Shown here: piece after piece, positions 47,399 to 56,485 of the stretch
Position numbering within the stretch: the stretch's first letter is position 1
Layout: every line of letters begins with the position of its first letter
From: Sorangium aterium
GTDB taxonomy: Bacteria > Myxococcota_A > Polyangia > Polyangiales > Polyangiaceae
NCBI RefSeq assembly: GCF_028368935.1
Contig: NZ_JAQNDK010000001.1
Location: 2,294,001 to 2,358,000, forward strand
Direction: 5' to 3'
DNA: 64,000 nt
The notes under the pieces: model-generated
What the model was told of the DNA's origin: nothing
The model's input: the letters and a program-made list of their open reading frames with translations, nothing else
Databases searched by the model: none
Program-made: the position numbers and the translations under genes

Positions 47399-47494
47399 TT
47401 ACGCCGTCACCCGCAGCTCTTCGCGGGTGGCCACCTCGACGTCGAACCCTGCGCCCACCACGCAGACGTCGGCTTCGATATTCGTCGCATTCAT
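47399..47494 (-). pseudogene. 31-codon relic of a flavoprotein N-terminus
   Basis: The ATG at 47494 starts MNATNIEADVCVVGAGF, the dinucleotide-binding strand-turn of amine-oxidase or other FAD enzymes. Right after GAGF the sequence continues DVEVATREELRVTA and stops, so the remaining several hundred residues were removed, possibly by an in-frame deletion that joined the two ends. The rest of 47091-47567 shows no gene. Confidence 0.45.
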
Positions 47495-47567
47495 CGCGCG
47501 AACATACAGGAAGCGCGCAGGTTTGTCCTGGCCCCCCGCCTGCGCGCTCCGAGGATGACGCGCAGGA

Positions 47568-49202
47568 TCAGCCGCCTCCGTGCCCGACCACCACGATGGT
47601 GTTGTTGGTTCCGCTGTCGACGACGTCGGAGGCGTCGAAGACTTTCGCCGTGCAGGACTGCGAGCCAGGGCCCAGCAAGATGGGCTGCCCGCTGAAGTTG
47701 GCGAAGTTGTTCAGCGTCAGCAGGTCGTTCGTGCAGGGCAGCGGCGTGCCCACGAGGATGTTCGGCGCGCCCACGCTGATGCCCAGCGGAGCGCTGCCCG
47801 ACAGCACGTTGTGGGCGGCCACCAGGCCGTTGCCCATCAGGTGCTCGATGAGGCTGCTGCCAAAGCCCGGCGCCGCATCGATATGGTTGAAGCGCACCGA
47901 AGGCTGGAGGTACGAAGGCGCCCCGTCGAGTTCGCTGAGGTCCGCGATGAACAGGGACGATGCGTTGAAGGGCCCTGTCGCCACCGCCTCGATCTCGTTG
48001 TGGGCGAAGCTCACCGTCGAGGGCTCCTTGGGCCAGCGGCTCGTCTCGGTGAGGCTCTGGCCCGCGAGCACGCCCACGGCGTGCCCGTTCGAGTCGAAGA
48101 AGCGGTTGTGCTCCACCGTCAGCGGCGCGTTCGACGGGCTCAGCAGCAGCGTCCCGAAGGCAATCAGAAAGGGATCCGTCGCCACGCCGTGCCCCGAATC
48201 GTCGAAGACGTTGTTCTCGATATCGGCGAACGCCTGTGGGTAGACGTCCTGCGGCGGGGACGGGAAGCGGAAGGCGCTTTGGGCCTCGAAAGCCTCCAGG
48301 CTGGCGGGCGGCGACAGGAACGTCTCCACGGCCACCGAGTGAAGCTGAGTATGCTCGAGAACACAGTTCTTCACCGTCACGAGCCCGTTCACCGGAAGGT
48401 GGTCGAACTCATTCCAGCCACCGTTGGCGGTGTCGGGCTCGACCGGCAACCACTGTTCTCCGCCGATGAACACCAGGCCCTCCATCAGATTGCTGCCCAA
48501 CGTCGGGCTCAGAATCTGGCCGTACACGCCCACGTTTTTGATCGACACGTCGTAATGCTCCACCTTGAAGTCCTTCGTCGGGTCGTAGTTGCCCTTGGAT
48601 CCGGTCACCAGCACGGCCGCCCACACTGGCCTGACCTCGGTGCCGTAGTAAGTCAACGTGGGCCCCTCGCCCTCGACGGTGAACGACAGATTGCGCAGCG
48701 TGAGGTTCGTGCTGGTCAGCTGCCAGGGCGTCTTGCGCGAAGGCGGCTTGTTGAAGACCGCCAGGATCGGCGGAAAGCCCGGTGGGAACAGCCGTTCACG
48801 ATACGCTTCATTCAGCAGGGGGAACACGTACGTGCCGTTCGCGGCGCGGCCGCGCGCCACCAGCACGGTCTCGTTCATGCCGGCGCCACGCACCTCCGCG
48901 TCCAGGCCCTCGGCCGCCAGCGTCTCGCTCACGTGGAACGTGCCGGCGTCCAGCGCGATGCGGCCGCCGCGCGCCACGTTATTCAGCGCCCATTGCAGGT
49001 TCCTCGTGTCGATCGCCATGCGCTTGAAATCGTCTTGCAGCCCCACCGGCGTCACCCGGATGACCCTGCCGTTCCCCACCACCTGCACGTGGTCGGGATC
49101 GGGAAGCACGGGTCGCGGCATGGCATGCGTCGTGGCAGCGGTGAGCAGCACGAAGAGCGCCGCGCCGACGGCCTTGGGGGTACCTTCGTTGACTCTCGCC
49201 AT
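47568..49202 (-). CDS. Secreted right-handed beta-helix protein
   Basis: 544 residues, ATG 49202. The signal peptide ends near TAATTHA. A stretch resembling pectate-lyase-like parallel beta-helix starts follows (DDFKRMAIDTRNLQWALNNVARGGRIALDAGTFHVSETLAAEG). Many rungs come after it with alternating Asn and hydrophobic residues (LTVEHNRFFDSNGHAVGVLAG, VRFNHIDAAPGFGSSLIEHLMGNGLVAAHNV). No catalytic signature of a known lyase or hydrolase family can be seen. It could act on or bind polysaccharide. It stands alone. Confidence 0.8.
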   Translation of the reverse strand: MARVNEGTPKAVGAALFVLLTAATTHAMPRPVLPDPDHVQVVGNGRVIRVTPVGLQDDFKRMAIDTRNLQWALNNVARGGRIALDAGTFHVSETLAAEGLDAEVRGAGMNETVLVARGRAANGTYVFPLLNEAYRERLFPPGFPPILAVFNKPPSRKTPWQLTSTNLTLRNLSFTVEGEGPTLTYYGTEVRPVWAAVLVTGSKGNYDPTKDFKVEHYDVSIKNVGVYGQILSPTLGSNLMEGLVFIGGEQWLPVEPDTANGGWNEFDHLPVNGLVTVKNCVLEHTQLHSVAVETFLSPPASLEAFEAQSAFRFPSPPQDVYPQAFADIENNVFDDSGHGVATDPFLIAFGTLLLSPSNAPLTVEHNRFFDSNGHAVGVLAGQSLTETSRWPKEPSTVSFAHNEIEAVATGPFNASSLFIADLSELDGAPSYLQPSVRFNHIDAAPGFGSSLIEHLMGNGLVAAHNVLSGSAPLGISVGAPNILVGTPLPCTNDLLTLNNFANFSGQPILLGPGSQSCTAKVFDASDVVDSGTNNTIVVVGHGGG

Positions 49203-49694
49203 TCTTCACCTCCGCGGTGCTTTGCCGGATACTCCCGGCTGCGGACGGGCCAAACGATGCCACTCGGCGGCGCCTGCGCCACGCCACCTTCGCCGTACTT
49301 GCGGGTCGTTCGCCTCCTGCTCCGGGTGCATTCGGAGCCTGACGGGACGTCGGGATCGTCAATTTAACGCGAAATGGCTCCGTGGCACGAAAGCTCCATG
49401 TGCTCGGTCACCTTGACAACGGCGGCCGATCGCGCGCCGCGACCTCGACCCGTCGGGCACCTTCGCCAACGCCCCCCGGGGGGCACTCCTCTCGGGGGCC
49501 TAAGCTCTATTTGCGCGCTATCGCAGCCAACAGCTTGCCGACCAAGCCGGATCGCAGCGCGAGGAAGTGTAGCGCGGCAGAGCGAAAGGTGGGACCACGA
49601 GCGTCGTGACGGCTCGGTCCTGAATCGAAAGCGCGTGGTCCGGGCGGCGCCGCGCGCGCTAAGGGGCGCATCGGCGTGCCGTGGGCACACGTGT

Positions 49695-49734
49695 CCGTCC
49701 GGGCGTTGGTCTGGCCGTCCGGGCGTTGGTCTGG
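49695..49734 (+). repeat. 20-bp tandem repeat
   Basis: Two exact, adjacent copies of CCGTCCGGGCGTTGGTCTGG in a gene-free stretch (49203-50043). Confidence 0.85.
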
Positions 49735-49810
49735 CCCGGGAGGCGCGTCGCGAGACGCTATACGGCGTCACCGAGCGCCTTGCGGCGCACAACGGTGCTT
49801 TTCCAGTACG

Positions 49811-49945
49811 GTGGTCCCCGGTTGGGAGAGCGAGCGCGCAGCGTTGCAGGAGGAGATCATCCGGGTGCAGCAGAGCCGGCTAGCGGAGCTGTCCACGCCG
49901 ATGATCCCGATCACCGAGCAGGTGCACGTCGCGAGCTTGTGTCCG
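49811..49945 (+). pseudogene. STAS-domain (RsbR/anti-anti-sigma-like) fragment
   Basis: About 40 codons read ERAALQEEIIRVQQSRLAEL, then STPMIPITEQVHVASL. This is the linker and first strand of RsbR-type STAS proteins, normally followed by a serine- or threonine-containing STAS core that is missing here. Nothing else in 49203-50043 looks coding. Confidence 0.45.
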
Positions 49946-50043
49946 CAAGCGCGCAGGAGCCCGCGCGGCCGCCTCTCCTCACGTCGGCCCGGCGGGGCGC
50001 GCCCCGACTCCCCCTCGCCTCGACTCCCCCTCGCCTCCTCGGG

Positions 50044-50808
50044 TCAGGTGCGCGTGATGGAGAGGCCGCCGTCGACCAGCGCGGCCGTCCCGGTGACGAA
50101 GGAGGCGTCGTCCGAGGCGAAGTAGAGCACGGAGCGGGCCACCTCCTCCGGGGTCGCGACGCGCTTGAGGGCGTGGAGGCTCGTGATGAACGCCTGCGAC
50201 TCCTTCGTGCTGTTCGCCTCGTGGTACATCGCGGTGTCGACGGCGCCCGGTAGGATCGCGTTGACCCGCACGCCTTGCGGCCCGAACTCGGCGGCGAGGG
50301 CCTGCGTCAAGCCGATCAGGCCGGACTTGCTCGCGGCGTACGCGGCGGTGCCCGGGAACGCGACGGTGTAGCCGACGAAGGTCGAGGTGAAGATGACCGA
50401 CCCTCCGCCGTGCTTCAGCATCGCGGGGATCTGGTGCTTGGCGCCGAGGAACGCGCCGGTGAGGTTCACGGCGAGGGTATCGCGAAAGCCTTCCTCGGAG
50501 ACCCCGGTGCTGGGGCCACCCTCGCCCAGGACGCCCGCGTTGTTGAAGGCGATATCGAGCTTGCCGAACTTCTCTGTCGCCCGCGCCACGAGGGCCTTGG
50601 CGTAGTCTTCCGAGCGCACGTCGCCGGCCAGCGCGGCGGCGCGCCCGCCGCTCTTCTCGATCTCGCTCACCAGGCGCGCGAGCTCGCTCTCGCGCCGCGC
50701 CCCGAGGATGACCTTCGCCCCCTCGGCGGCGAAGAGCTTGGCGGTGGCCTCGCCGATACCAGCGCTTGCGCCCGTGATGATAGCCACCTTGTCTTGCAAA
50801 CGTCCCAT
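50044..50808 (-). CDS. Short-chain dehydrogenase/reductase (SDR)
   Basis: 254 residues from ATG 50808 (GAGAGAAGG upstream). Classical SDR: the NAD(P) motif TGASAGIGEA, the NNAG strand, the catalytic Ser and Tyr-x-x-x-Lys (YAASK), and PGAVDT. The basic residues after the second strand (ARRES) suggest NADPH. The final SVLYFASDDASFVTGTAALVDGG is typical of 3-oxoacyl-ACP-reductase-like SDRs. The gene is divergent from a LysR regulator across about 190 bp, so regulation by it is likely. Confidence 0.9.
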   Translation of the reverse strand: MGRLQDKVAIITGASAGIGEATAKLFAAEGAKVILGARRESELARLVSEIEKSGGRAAALAGDVRSEDYAKALVARATEKFGKLDIAFNNAGVLGEGGPSTGVSEEGFRDTLAVNLTGAFLGAKHQIPAMLKHGGGSVIFTSTFVGYTVAFPGTAAYAASKSGLIGLTQALAAEFGPQGVRVNAILPGAVDTAMYHEANSTKESQAFITSLHALKRVATPEEVARSVLYFASDDASFVTGTAALVDGGLSITRT

Positions 50809-51002
50809 GATCCTTCTCTCCTGTCCGGCGCGCGGCGTCCCAGGGGCCGAGTGACAGACGGTCAGCGTTGCTGCTCGAAAGAGGGGAGAGGGCGCCGCCA
50901 TCAGCCAGCGCGTCAGCCCCTCTGACAGGCGAGAGGGTAGAGCGCGGCGCGCGTTCGCAGTAGGCTCCCGTCGGTGGAACTGGATTTCGGAAACGCCGAA
51001 CG

Positions 51003-51935
51003 ATGAAGCTCGAGGGCATCGCGACGTTCGTGGCCGTCGCCGAGGCGCGATCGCTCAGCGAGGCGGCGCGGCGCCTGCGCCTGTCGAAGTCCGTCGTCAG
51101 CGAGCGCCTGGCCGAGCTCGAGAAGAGCGTGGGCGCGAGCCTCATCCACCGCACCACGCGCAAGCTGTCGCTCACGGAAGATGGGGCGGCGTTCCTGGAG
51201 CGGGCGGTCCGGATCGTCCGCGAGGTCGAGGACGCGACCGCCGATCTCGCCGCGCGGCGCGGCACCCTGGCGGGCCCCCTCCGGCTGTCGGCGCCGGTGA
51301 CCTTCGGGCGCATGCACCTCGGCCCGGCGCTCTACCCCTTCCTTTTGCAGCACCCGAGGATCGAGCTGACGCTCGATCTGGATGACCGCCGCGTGGACGC
51401 CGCCGCCGGCCACGACGCGGTGGTGCGGCACGGGCCCATCGTCGACTCGCGCCTCGTGGTCTGGCGCCTTGCGCCGAGCCAGCGCGTCCTCGTCGCTTCG
51501 CCGGATTACCTGGCGCGCCACGGCGCGCCGGCGTCCATCGCCGAGCTGGAGAAGCATCGGGGCATCTTCTACACGAACCGCGGCATCGCCGACTGGCGCT
51601 TCCCGGGGCCGGACGGCGCCGTGCTCGTGCGGGCGCGCGTCGGCCTCCGCGTCAACAACGGCGACATGATGCGGGACGCCGCCGTCGCCGGCCTCGGCGT
51701 CGCTCTACTGCCGATGTTCATCGTGGGCGCGGCGCTCAGGGCTGGTGAGCTGCGCGTCATCGACGTCGGCGCCCAGCCCGAGCCCGAGTTCATCTTCATC
51801 GCGCACACGGAGGGGCGGCGCCCCTCGGCCAAGCTCCGCGCGCTCGCCGACCATCTCGTCACCGCCTTCGGGAAGCCGCCGTACTGGGATGAAGACGTGG
51901 GAGAGAAGAAGGGCTCCTCCGCGAAGCCGAAATGA
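51003..51935 (+). CDS. LysR-family transcriptional regulator
   Basis: 310 residues, ATG 51003. The winged helix-turn-helix MKLEGIATFVAVAEARSLSE...RLRLSKSVVSERLAELEKSV is of the CrgA/DmlR type, followed by a substrate-binding domain (PLRLSAPVTFGRMHLGPALYPFLLQHP). A Lys/Ser-rich tail ends the protein. It is divergently transcribed from the SDR gene at 50.0-50.8 kb, its probable target. Confidence 0.9.
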   Translation: MKLEGIATFVAVAEARSLSEAARRLRLSKSVVSERLAELEKSVGASLIHRTTRKLSLTEDGAAFLERAVRIVREVEDATADLAARRGTLAGPLRLSAPVTFGRMHLGPALYPFLLQHPRIELTLDLDDRRVDAAAGHDAVVRHGPIVDSRLVVWRLAPSQRVLVASPDYLARHGAPASIAELEKHRGIFYTNRGIADWRFPGPDGAVLVRARVGLRVNNGDMMRDAAVAGLGVALLPMFIVGAALRAGELRVIDVGAQPEPEFIFIAHTEGRRPSAKLRALADHLVTAFGKPPYWDEDVGEKKGSSAKPK

Positions 51936-52240
51936 ACCCGGAAGGCTGACGGCTCTTCCGCCCTCCCTTTGCGGCTCGCAACCCACGAAGCGCTCGACGC
52001 CGCGCACCTGCGGGGCCTGCTGCGCGACCCGCTCGTGGATGTTCGTCGACGTGCGGCGCGGCGCCGCGCCGAGCAGCTCGAAGCGCTTGCGAATGACGAC
52101 GACGGGGCGGGGCATATCCCCGGGGGGCGCCCGGACAGGGTACTCTGGGCGCCGCCGGGCTTCGGCTTCACGACCTGCGTGCGCGCCGACGCGAGCGCGG
52201 CCGAGAGGCCGCCGACCGACCGAGACCCAAGGAGACGCCC
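51936..52240. other. Gene-free stretch
   Basis: About 300 bp between the LysR and DUF1993 genes; no recognisable gene. The bases just before 52241 include GGAGACGCCC, the ribosome binding site of the DUF1993 gene. Confidence 0.4.
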
Positions 52241-52792
52241 ATGACCATCGCCCTGCACAGCCTGACGACCGGGACCTTCGTACCCTTCCTGCGCAACCTC
52301 TCCGCCCTGTTCGACAAGGCAGCGGCGCAGGGCCACGACGGTGCTGCGCTCGCCCAGATCCGGCTCGCCCCCGATATGCTGCCGCTCTCGATGCAGGTGC
52401 GCTTCGTCTGCGACCAGGCCCGCTTCGGCGTCGCGCGGCTCGTGGGCGAGGAGCCGCCGGCGGTGGCCGAGGCCGACGCCGACGCCGACCTCGCCGGCTT
52501 CAAGGCCCGGATCGAGCGCACCATCGCCTACGTCGAGTCCGTCGCGGCCGACCGCTACCGGGGCGCGGAGACGCGCACGATCGCCTTTCCGCTGGCGACC
52601 GACCTGGCGGTGGAGTTCACAGGCGAGCAGTTCCTGCGCGACTTTGCGTTCCCCAACTTCTATTTCCACCTGGTCACGACCTACGACATCCTGCGCAACC
52701 AGGGTGTCCAGATCGGCAAAGCCGACTACCTGGCCCACATCGGCTACGCGCTGCGCGGCACCCCGCCTGCCGAGGGAAGCGGACGGCAGTAA
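52241..52792 (+). CDS. DUF1993 protein
   Basis: 183 residues, ATG 52241. Family signatures are LHSLTTGTFVPFLRNLSALFDKAAA, LAPDMLPLSMQVRFVCDQARF and the closing FLRDFAFPNFYFHLVTTYDILRNQGV. DUF1993 proteins have a DinB-like four-helix-bundle fold and are of unknown biochemical function. Confidence 0.88.
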   Translation: MTIALHSLTTGTFVPFLRNLSALFDKAAAQGHDGAALAQIRLAPDMLPLSMQVRFVCDQARFGVARLVGEEPPAVAEADADADLAGFKARIERTIAYVESVAADRYRGAETRTIAFPLATDLAVEFTGEQFLRDFAFPNFYFHLVTTYDILRNQGVQIGKADYLAHIGYALRGTPPAEGSGRQ

Positions 52793-52963
52793 CCATCAAC
52801 GGTCGCCCCTCCGGCGGACGCACGAGGAGGCGCCCCCCTGTGCCACCGGCGCGATACCGAGGGTCGCATCGTCGGCGTCGAGGGCTCGATCGTGGGCCCG
52901 TTGACGCTCAAGATGCCGGCCGCTCCGACCCGACGTAGCCCTCGCCCGGCACCGCCTGACGCG

Positions 52964-53644
52964 TCAGCCAATGTGCGTGTGGAGGAACTCGACCGTGCGC
53001 TGCCACGCGAGCGCGGCGCTCTTCGGCTCGAACTTGGACGAATCGGTCGAGCGCATGAACGCGTGGCCGGCGTCGTAGACGTAGAGATCCATCTCGCCTC
53101 CACCGGAGCGCGCCGCCTTCTGGATCTCTTCGGCTACGGAAGGGTTCGCCCAGTCGTCCACCTTGGCGTAGTGCCCGCAGATAGGCGTCTTCACCCTGGC
53201 GAACTCCTCCGGTGCGATCCGCGGAAGACCGTAGAACGGGACCGCCGCCTCCAGGGCCGGCCGCACGTAACGTGCCGCAGCGAGGGTGAGCGCGCCACCC
53301 AAGCAGAAGCCCGCGACCGCGACCCTCCCGTTGCACCGGGGATGCGAGCGCAGGTAGCCGACCGCGTGGCCGAGCTCACCTACGGCCTTCTGGAAGTCGA
53401 AGGCGCCGATCAGCTTCGCCGCCTCCTCGTCGTTCTCGGCGAGCTTGCCGTGATAGAGGTCGGGGGCGAGCGCGAGGAAGCCCGCCTGCGCGAACTGCTG
53501 GCAGTGCGCTCGCATCACCTCGTTGAGGCCGTGCCACTCGTGGACCACGACGAGCCCCCCGACCTTGCCCGAGCCAGGCGGCTCGGAGAGGGCGCCCTTC
53601 ATCTGCCCCGCGTTCCCCAACGAAAACGCCACCATCGTCGTCAT
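52964..53644 (-). CDS. Dienelactone-hydrolase-family protein
   Basis: 226 residues, ATG 53644. Catalytic Cys114 in GFCLGG, Asp163 or 164 in KVDDW and His194 in DAGHAF form the dienelactone hydrolase triad; HEWHGLNEVMR supplies the oxyanion region. The length fits the family. It lies 32 bp downstream of an SDR gene on the same strand, possibly one transcript. The actual substrate need not be dienelactone. Confidence 0.88.
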   Translation of the reverse strand: MTTMVAFSLGNAGQMKGALSEPPGSGKVGGLVVVHEWHGLNEVMRAHCQQFAQAGFLALAPDLYHGKLAENDEEAAKLIGAFDFQKAVGELGHAVGYLRSHPRCNGRVAVAGFCLGGALTLAAARYVRPALEAAVPFYGLPRIAPEEFARVKTPICGHYAKVDDWANPSVAEEIQKAARSGGGEMDLYVYDAGHAFMRSTDSSKFEPKSAALAWQRTVEFLHTHIG

Positions 53645-53676
53645 GTTGTCCTGCTCCTTTCGTCACTCACTCCTCG

Positions 53677-54405
53677 TCACCAGGGCACGGGGCCGCGCGC
53701 GTCGAAGAACCCGCCGGTCGGGCCGGCGTCGTCGAGGAGCGCGAGCCTCACGGACGCGCGGGCGCCTTCCTCGACGGTCTGCGTGCCGCGGTGGCCATTC
53801 AGGTCGGTCGCGGTGTAACCGGGGTCCGCGGCGTTGACCTTGATGCCCGTCGGGGCGAGCTCCTTCGCGTACTGCACCGTCACCATGTTGAGCGCCGCCT
53901 TGGAGGCGGGGTACGCGATGGCGTTGAACGACGCGTACTCCCACGCTGGGTCGCCGTGGTTCGCGAGCCCGCCGAGCCCGCTCGACACCATGACGATGCG
54001 CGCCGCGGGCGACGCTCGTCGGAGCAGCGGGAGCATCGCATTCGTCACGGCGATGGCAGCGAAGACGTTGACCTCGAACACGTGGCGCACCTCGTCGAGT
54101 CGCGTCGCGCTCGGCGTGGAGCGGCCGAGGAGGATGCCCGCGTTGTTCACGAGGACATCCAGCCGCCCGAGGTCGCGCTCGATCGTGCGATGCGCTTCGG
54201 CGACGCTCGCGGCGTCCGTCACGTCGAGCGCGATGAAGCGCGCGTCGATGCCTTCTCGGCGCAGCGCCGCAGCGGCTCGCGCGCCGCGCTCCTCGTCGCG
54301 TGCTCCGATGAGCACCGTCATGCTCGCGCGGCCGAGCTGGCGGGCGGTCTCGAGGCCGATTCCCTTGTTCGCGCCCGTGACGAGCGCTGTTCGCTGGACG
54401 TTCAT
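53677..54405 (-). CDS. Short-chain dehydrogenase/reductase
   Basis: 242 residues, ATG 54405. It has TGANKGIGLE (cofactor loop), ALDVTD, LVNNAG, a catalytic Ser in VSSGLG and YPASK in place of the usual YxxSK tyrosine motif, then PGYTATDLNGHRGTQTVEEGA. It resembles the carbonyl-reductase-like SDRs of soil bacteria. It is divergent from an AraC regulator (121 bp), which probably controls it, and is followed by the dienelactone hydrolase gene. Confidence 0.9.
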   Translation of the reverse strand: MNVQRTALVTGANKGIGLETARQLGRASMTVLIGARDEERGARAAAALRREGIDARFIALDVTDAASVAEAHRTIERDLGRLDVLVNNAGILLGRSTPSATRLDEVRHVFEVNVFAAIAVTNAMLPLLRRASPAARIVMVSSGLGGLANHGDPAWEYASFNAIAYPASKAALNMVTVQYAKELAPTGIKVNAADPGYTATDLNGHRGTQTVEEGARASVRLALLDDAGPTGGFFDARGPVPW

Positions 54406-54526
54406 GCCCTCCCTCTACGACCGAGCGCCCAGAGGAGATTGGGCGATCTTGGTTCGACGCGCGTCCTCGGGGAGCAGCCCGAGAACGCCCTAGCGCCGAG
54501 AAGGGCCGCGCGGTATCGTCCTCGGC

Positions 54527-55360
54527 GTGGATCTCTCGGCGGCGCAGCGCGGGCGGAGCCAGATCGCATTCTCACGCCCGGCTGCGCTCCCCGGCCTCAC
54601 CGTCGGGCAGTTCCGGAGCGACGGGCCCCTGTTCACCTGCGTGACGGACCGCTACGCCACCGCGCTCCACTTCAGTGGCCGCTCCGAGTGGTCGCTTCGA
54701 GGCGCGCGCTGGTCGAGCGGCCCGGGCACGATCGACGTGAAGGTCCCCGGAGAGGTCTTCGCAGAGCACGCCCGCCAAGGCCAGCGGCGGTTTCAAGTCG
54801 TGATCTTCGACGCGCGCATGGTCGACGAGGCGCGCGCGACGCTGGACTCTCCCGCGTCGCCCCCGACGGAGAACGCGCTCTGCGCGCACGACCCGCGCGC
54901 TGCACCGTTGGCGGCGTTGCATCGCTCGCTGCTTCGCGGCGACGCGACGCCTCTAGAGCTCGCGGGCGTGTCGTCCGAGGCGCTCGCCGCCCTGTGCGAG
55001 CTCACCACCATGCGCCGAGATCCGCCCCGTCCGCGCAGCGCGTGGGCTCGCGCGGTGACGCGCGCGCGCGAGCTCCTCGATGCGCGGTTCACCGAATCGA
55101 TCGCGCTCGACGAGCTCGCCGCCCACGCGCGACTCGACAAGTTCCGCCTCTGTCGTGCCTTCCGCGAGGAGGTCGGGCTTCCCCCGCACGCGTACGTGAC
55201 CTACCGGCGCGTCGGCCTCGCAGGGGCGCTGCTCGCCCGGGGAGTCCCTCAGGCGGAGGTCGCTGCGCGCGTGGGGCTCTACGACCAGAGCCAGCTCCAC
55301 CGGCATTTCAAGCGCATCGCCGGGGTGACGCCGGGGGCGTACGCCCGAGCCGCCCGCTGA
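54527..55360 (+). CDS. AraC-family transcriptional regulator
   Basis: 277 residues from a GTG at 54527. The N-terminal half (about 1-120) is an AraC-type ligand-binding cupin region, and the C-terminal 100 residues hold two helix-turn-helix units (SIALDELAAHARLDKFRLCRAFREEVGLPPHAYVTYRR; GVPQAEVAARVGLYDQSQLHRHFKRIAGVTPGAY). It is divergent from the SDR gene, the likely target. Confidence 0.9.
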   Translation: MDLSAAQRGRSQIAFSRPAALPGLTVGQFRSDGPLFTCVTDRYATALHFSGRSEWSLRGARWSSGPGTIDVKVPGEVFAEHARQGQRRFQVVIFDARMVDEARATLDSPASPPTENALCAHDPRAAPLAALHRSLLRGDATPLELAGVSSEALAALCELTTMRRDPPRPRSAWARAVTRARELLDARFTESIALDELAAHARLDKFRLCRAFREEVGLPPHAYVTYRRVGLAGALLARGVPQAEVAARVGLYDQSQLHRHFKRIAGVTPGAYARAAR

Positions 55361-55389
55361 CTCTTTCTCCTCGACGCGCCGCGCCTCGC

Positions 55390-55572
55390 CTACGCCTGCC
55401 GGATCAGCCTGTCGATCTCCGCCGGGATCCAGCCGGCGGGCGGCTCTCGTCCCGAGACGGCGGAGGCACAGAGCGCTGCCTCGGGCTCGTCGTCCTCCTC
55501 GACGTCGTGCTCGATCTCGAGATGCCCGTGCCGCCGGGGGTAACGGAGCATCCACCCGACGGCGTGCTCCAG
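55390..55572 (-). pseudogene. C-terminal stump of an unrecognised protein, cut by repeat R1
   Basis: About 60 codons on the minus strand (HAVGWMLRYPRRHGHLEIEH, then EEDDEPEAALCASAVSGREPPAGWIPAEI and a TAG stop) have natural codon use and a proper end. The upstream part is replaced by repeat R1 copy G at about 55575. No family is recognised. Confidence 0.4.
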
Positions 55573-55577
55573 GACCT

Positions 55578-55869
55578 GACCGGTGCCACCGGCAGCCCGA
55601 GCAGCCGACCGATCGCCTCGTGAACGATCCGGGCCGCCACCTCATCCCCGAGGGCGACGGCTCGGCTCAGGGTGCCGGCGAGCGACGCAACCACGGCGGC
55701 TTGAGGCGAGGGATCGACCGTCGCGAGTTCTCCGGGCCCAGGGCTCGGCGGTTGGGCCCGGGTTGGGTCCATGCCTTCTGAGGGGGTGCGATCCGTCGCC
55801 ACGCTCTCCCGAAATCCCCGCGGAAGCGACGGATTGCGACGGTTCGCCCCCGCGGAAGAGTCCCGCCAG
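55578..55869. repeat. Repeat R1, copy G (5' module and part of middle module)
   Basis: Shares the R1 5' module with A, B and C, then GTTGGGCCCGGGTTGGGTCC, then the middle module up to GAGTCCCGCCAG. On the minus strand the conserved residues (AVVASLAGTLSRAVALGDEV) are kept, but the frame reads through the usual stop into the adjacent gene stump. Confidence 0.75.
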
Positions 55870-55993
55870 GATTTCAGCGACGATGCGGCGGACGCGGGCG
55901 GGATATCAACAATTTCAATCTGTTCTGTCCGATTCACGGCAGAGCGCGCGCCCTGCGCGAGGAGCGGAGAAGGCGAGAGCGGGGCGCGGCGCC

Positions 55994-56413
55994 TCAGAAG
56001 GCGGCGTCACGGTGCTTCGCCTTGTACTCCGCCTTGTACAGATCATGGCAGGCCTTGCAGCTCGCCTTGGCGCCGTCGATATCGCCCTTCTTGGCCTTCT
56101 CCGCGCCTTCCTTCGAGATGGCGACCCACTTCGACATCCCGGGCGGCGGCTTCGACGCCACATAGTCCAGCGCCGACGCGATCTTCGCGCCGTCGCCGCT
56201 CGTGGTCGCCGACTGCATCACCGTCTTCATCCAGCCCTGCATCGGACAGGCCTTCTGTCCTTTTGCACCGCAGCCGAAATCCTTCCCCTCGGCGACCGAT
56301 GCGGGGACGTCCGCCGCCTCGCCCGCGGCCCACGCTGCGCCCGCAACGCCGCCGACAATGCCAATGCTGGCGCTCATGATCATGGCCCCCATCAGCTTCA
56401 TGCTCATCGACAT
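55994..56413 (-). CDS. Exported small protein with a CKACH heme-c motif
   Basis: 139 residues, ATG 56413 (CCAGGAGACG upstream). The signal peptide has many Met and ends near AAWAAG. The mature protein has two Cys in the N-terminal half (GCGAKGQKACP) and SCKACHDLYKAEYKAKHRD near the C-terminus, a single CxxCH c-type heme site with an overall helical character like small cytochrome c'/c556-type proteins. Its partner is unknown. A LacI-operator-like palindrome lies 55 bp upstream. Confidence 0.8.
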   Translation of the reverse strand: MSMSMKLMGAMIMSASIGIVGGVAGAAWAAGEAADVPASVAEGKDFGCGAKGQKACPMQGWMKTVMQSATTSGDGAKIASALDYVASKPPPGMSKWVAISKEGAEKAKKGDIDGAKASCKACHDLYKAEYKAKHRDAAF

Positions 56414-56467
56414 CTGACGTCTCCTGGTCTGGTGAAAAGCAAGCTCAACCACCCCATCGCAGCACGA

Positions 56468-56485
56468 AATGTGATCGTTCACATT
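56468..56485. promoter_or_regulatory. LacI-type operator-like palindrome, site 1
   Basis: AATGTGATCGTTCACATT: arms AATGTGA and TCACATT around TCGT, with the central CG typical of LacI/GalR-family operators. It sits 55 bp upstream of the heme-motif gene (leftward). An identical copy lies at 56787-56804. Confidence 0.6.
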
